NCBI GenBank assembly: GCA_002495735.1
Contig: DAGM01000058.1
Location: 9,031-17,381, forward strand
DNA length: 8,351 nucleotides
From: Euryarchaeota archaeon UBA54
Lineage (GTDB): Archaea > Thermoplasmatota > Poseidoniia > Poseidoniales > Thalassarchaeaceae
Direction of reading: 5' to 3'
The notes beneath the pieces are model-generated. The model ran no database searches and was not told the origin of the DNA. It saw only the letters and a program-made list of their open reading frames with translations. Every line of letters begins with the position of its first letter. Position 1 is the stretch's first letter. Both the position numbers and the translations under genes were made by a program. Below, one piece after another: positions 5,960 through 8,351 of the stretch.

Positions 5960-6940
5960 TCACTGGATGACTGGGACGGGCACTTCGGACAGTATCTTGC
6001 GGGTGATGTGCCGTCCGGTGACGCCGCGAATCTTTGATTCTGGCTTGAGAAGAATCCTATGGCTGACGACTTCGAGTGCGACGTTCTTGATATCGTCAGG
6101 AATGACGTAGTCGCGTCCGTCGATTGCAGCTGATGCCCGGCTGGTCTTGAATAGCGACTGACTGGCGCGCGGCGAAGCGCCAGTGATGACGCGGTGGTCC
6201 TCGCGGGTACGCTGGACCAACTCGACGATGTAGGACATTATTGCAGGGTCGACGTGCACTGTCTCGAGCGCCTTCTGCATGGCGACAATCTTCTTCGGAC
6301 TGGTGATCTGCTCGATGTCGTACTCGTCCTTTCCACGCAGCTTCCTGCGTTGCAGGATGGCCTTCTCCTCTTGGCGGTCGGGATATCCCATTGACATCTT
6401 CATCAGGAAACGGTCCATTTGCGCCTCGGGTAGTGGGTAGGTGCCCTCCTGCTCGATTGGGTTCTGCGTGGCCATTGTGATGAAAGGTGCCGGCAACTTG
6501 TGAGTGATTCCCTCAATCGTAACCTGCTTTTCCTCCATGGCCTCCAGCAGTGCTGCCTGAGTCTTGGGTGGAGCGCGGTTGATTTCGTCAGCCAACAGGA
6601 CGTTTGTGAATAACGGTCCTGGCCTGAGCTTGAACTCGCCTGCTTGCTGGTCGTACATGTACGTCCCCATGATGTCGGCGGGCAGTAGGTCAGGGGTGAA
6701 TTGGACACGCTTGAACTTGCATCCGAGAGCTGTTGCGAAGGTGTTCGCCATCAGTGTCTTGGCTAGGCCCGGGAAGTCCTCGATGAGGGTGTTTCCATTT
6801 GATAGGATTCCGATGGTGATTCTGCGAAGATTCTCCTGCTTGCCGATGATGACCTTGGCTACCTCATTCATCAGGGCGTTGGAAATCTGCGACACCGTCC
6901 CAATCAATTCACGAGCCTTTGGGTCTGCAGTCTTCGCCAT
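5960..6940 (-). CDS. MoxR-family AAA+ ATPase
   Basis: This 326-residue cytosolic AAA+ ATPase has the normal family length. The Walker A region is EDFPGLAKT at 54-62, with Asp55 where many family members have Gly and catalytic Lys61 present. Walker B is VLLADEINRAPPKTQ at 114-128, with Asp118/Glu119 in the DEINR block typical of MoxR. Sensor 1 is ATQNPIEQEGTYPLPEAQMD at 157-176, and sensor 2 is GASPRAS at 254-260 with Arg258. The C-terminal lid helices run from about 215 to the end. MoxR proteins act as chaperone-like remodelers that insert metal cofactors or mature complexes, usually together with DUF58 and von Willebrand A proteins encoded next door. Here the neighbours are infB upstream and a parA-like gene downstream, so its client cannot be inferred. 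The ATG at 6940 is preceded by no clear Shine-Dalgarno sequence. Confidence 0.95.
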   Translation of the reverse strand: MAKTADPKARELIGTVSQISNALMNEVAKVIIGKQENLRRITIGILSNGNTLIEDFPGLAKTLMANTFATALGCKFKRVQFTPDLLPADIMGTYMYDQQAGEFKLRPGPLFTNVLLADEINRAPPKTQAALLEAMEEKQVTIEGITHKLPAPFITMATQNPIEQEGTYPLPEAQMDRFLMKMSMGYPDRQEEKAILQRRKLRGKDEYDIEQITSPKKIVAMQKALETVHVDPAIMSYIVELVQRTREDHRVITGASPRASQSLFKTSRASAAIDGRDYVIPDDIKNVALEVVSHRILLKPESKIRGVTGRHITRKILSEVPVPVIQ

Positions 6941-6996
6941 ACCAAATCCTGTCCTATAACGCTTCTAAGGCCCAGTCATTCACTACTTGAGCATTC

Positions 6997-7004
6997 GGTA
7001 TACA
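6997..7004 (-). promoter_or_regulatory. Possible TATA box upstream of moxR
   Basis: On the minus strand TGTATACC lies in the 88-base gap between infB and moxR and would give a transcript start near 6975, about 35 bases before the moxR ATG. A closer GTTATAGG (6960-6953) is only 13-20 bases from the start codon, too near for a leadered transcript. The evidence is the AT-rich motif and spacing alone. Confidence 0.25.
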
Positions 7005-7028
7005 TGAACGCTGAACGCATCAAAATAC

Positions 7029-8351
7029 TCAACGGCCCCAGAAGTGGTCATCCTTTCGATGAATGGCTAGCAGTTCGTCTAAAACATCCTGCTCTGCTCC
7101 AGTAAGTTCCATCTTCCTGAGCTTCTTCGCGTGCGATTCTGGGATGTCCACGAGTAGACTGTCTCCCTCCTCAATCTGGCGTCCAACGGTGACTCCATTG
7201 ATGGATACTGCTACCTCGTCTCCCTGCATTGCCTCCTTCATCGAATTCTCGCCTGAGCGGATGGACTTGATGCGCCCGATTCGACGCTCTTCCTTGAGCA
7301 GGTACTGGCCGACGTGGATGCGCCCGGCTACTACTCTGACGCCAACTACAGCGGGCTTCGAGATGCGGAAGGTGTGATCGGGAAGCAGCAGAATGCGGCC
7401 TGGATATACCACCTGCTCGCGGCTAGCCTCCTCAAGCTCTCGCGTGCGTTGTTCGACCCACTCCTCATGCTCTTCGAGGATGCGATAGATGATGTCCGAG
7501 CCTATGTGCCTGACTCCGGCCCTAGAACTCTCCACCTCGGTGATTGCATCGGCTAGGATATCGGTGCTGAACGCCATTATGACACGGTGCAGCGGGTTGG
7601 TAGCCGCCTCGGTGTTGCGAATGTCTCTACGGCTGACCTTGCCGATGCTTGCCATCCTGATTGGGATGTCAATTGCATTGAGTTCCTTGGCCAGTGCCTC
7701 AAGCCCTCCTACGGTGTCCGCTTTGATGCACACACCCTCCTCCTCGAGTTCGATTGAGAGTTCGGACTCCGCTTGTGCGGCTGCCAGCGCCTCGGCGAGT
7801 TCGGAGTCGTTGTGGACCACGCGCAGAGTCGTACCTGCGAGCACTCCATCCAGATCTGGAGCTGAAATCTTGAGTCCGCTGGCTGCGTGGGCCTCCTCGG
7901 AGGCATCCCATCGGTTGCCTGCGTCACGCATCTCGCTCATGCCACGCGGGCTGAACAGTCCCTTGACACGGGTTGCGCGCCCTCCATCGTTGGTGACGAG
8001 GACAATCTTGTCACCTTTCTTGATGGAGCCCCGGTGAAGGATGACATCGAGCGTTTTCCCTAGGCCACGCTCCTCCTTCATTTCGAGCACTGTACCCTCG
8101 CCAGAGCCCTCGATGTCTGTGAGTTGCTCTTCGAGGTAGCGTTCGGCCAGCCCGATGACGACTGCCAACAAGTCCTGGATGCCCTCACCCTCGCGTGCGG
8201 ACACAGGTACGAGTGCAATGTCTTGTGTGAAGTCGGTGACGCGGTCATAGCGATCGATGTTGAAGCCGTGTTCGGCGAACTGGCCGACTAAGTCCCAGTA
8301 GCGCTGCTCGAACAGTCCTATTGCCTCCTTCGACTGGTCTCCCATGGACTC
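7029..8351 (-). CDS. infB: Archaeal translation initiation factor aIF5B (IF-2 homologue), C-terminal part, runs off the right edge
   Basis: The reading frame is open to the window edge, giving 440 codons of a protein that is usually about 600 residues. The missing part is most of the GTP-binding domain. Counting from the in-frame Met at 8345, which is internal and not the start, the end of the G domain includes DRYDRVTDFT at 31-40 and the G5-like VPVSAREGEG at 47-56. Domain II follows (about 84-178, beginning GTVLEMKEERGLGKTLD), then domain III (about 203-267, with the family block ASIGKVSRRD), the long connecting helix (about 284-312) and domain IV (about 313-400, PGRILLLPDHTFRISKPAVVGV). 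Terminal helices end in HFWGR, close to the HPFWG ending common in archaeal members. The factor is a ribosome-dependent GTPase that promotes subunit joining and initiator tRNA placement. The domain III/IV layout is of the archaeal/eukaryotic eIF5B type, not bacterial IF2. Confidence 0.96.
   Translation of the reverse strand, partial: ESMGDQSKEAIGLFEQRYWDLVGQFAEHGFNIDRYDRVTDFTQDIALVPVSAREGEGIQDLLAVVIGLAERYLEEQLTDIEGSGEGTVLEMKEERGLGKTLDVILHRGSIKKGDKIVLVTNDGGRATRVKGLFSPRGMSEMRDAGNRWDASEEAHAASGLKISAPDLDGVLAGTTLRVVHNDSELAEALAAAQAESELSIELEEEGVCIKADTVGGLEALAKELNAIDIPIRMASIGKVSRRDIRNTEAATNPLHRVIMAFSTDILADAITEVESSRAGVRHIGSDIIYRILEEHEEWVEQRTRELEEASREQVVYPGRILLLPDHTFRISKPAVVGVRVVAGRIHVGQYLLKEERRIGRIKSIRSGENSMKEAMQGDEVAVSINGVTVGRQIEEGDSLLVDIPESHAKKLRKMELTGAEQDVLDELLAIHRKDDHFWGR

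Noticed and set aside
7489..8037. 182-residue Ser-rich plus-strand frame opposite infB
   Set aside because: Antisense shadow of aIF5B domains II and III, low complexity.
5096..8351. The idea that infB, moxR and parA form a new defence or partition system
   Set aside because: infB is a housekeeping translation gene, and moxR and parA are widespread families. Gaps of 88 and 46 bases do not prove a shared unit, and no effector-type gene is present.

Overview
The window reads as ordinary chromosome from a mesophilic euryarchaeon. The closest fit is Candidatus Poseidoniales (marine group II) or a relative in Thermoplasmata, inferred from gene families and not from any marker-gene search. The archaeal signals are an aIF5B-type translation initiation factor, a HAD phosphatase whose N-terminus resembles the Thermoplasma phosphoglycolate phosphatase, TATA-like boxes upstream of several starts, and a lack of strong Shine-Dalgarno sequences. 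A bacterial-type CspA cold-shock protein is uncommon in archaea but is known from marine group II and haloarchaea. The proteins are not acidic enough overall for a haloarchaeon.

Layout: a HAD phosphatase begins at 287 and runs leftward off the window. It is divergent, with a 44-base gap, from a rightward block: a large P1B heavy-metal ATPase (332-3112), a small protein with three zinc-ribbon-like cysteine sets (3138-3530), a 363-residue highly charged coiled-coil protein (3633-4724) and a 64-residue cold-shock protein (4805-4999). This block meets, tail to tail with only 5 bases between stop codons, a leftward block: the C-terminal two thirds of aIF5B entering from the right edge (7029-8351), a MoxR-family AAA+ ATPase (5960-6940) and a ParA/Soj-like ATPase (5005-5913).

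The ATPase and zinc-ribbon gene are 25 bases apart and probably co-transcribed. The coiled-coil and cold-shock genes each have their own candidate promoter. On the left-going strand the gaps are 88 and 46 bases, so co-transcription is possible but not shown. Neither moxR nor parA has its usual partners (DUF58/VWA genes, parB) inside the window.

Coding density is very high, no gene-free stretch exceeds about 110 bases, and I see no RNA genes, CRISPR, insertion sequences, attachment sites or long repeats. I do not see a convincing new multi-gene system. The items most worth a second look are the unusual metal-site motifs and degenerate second metal-binding domain of the P1B ATPase, its zinc-ribbon neighbour, the unrecognised coiled-coil protein, and the orphan MoxR and ParA ATPases.
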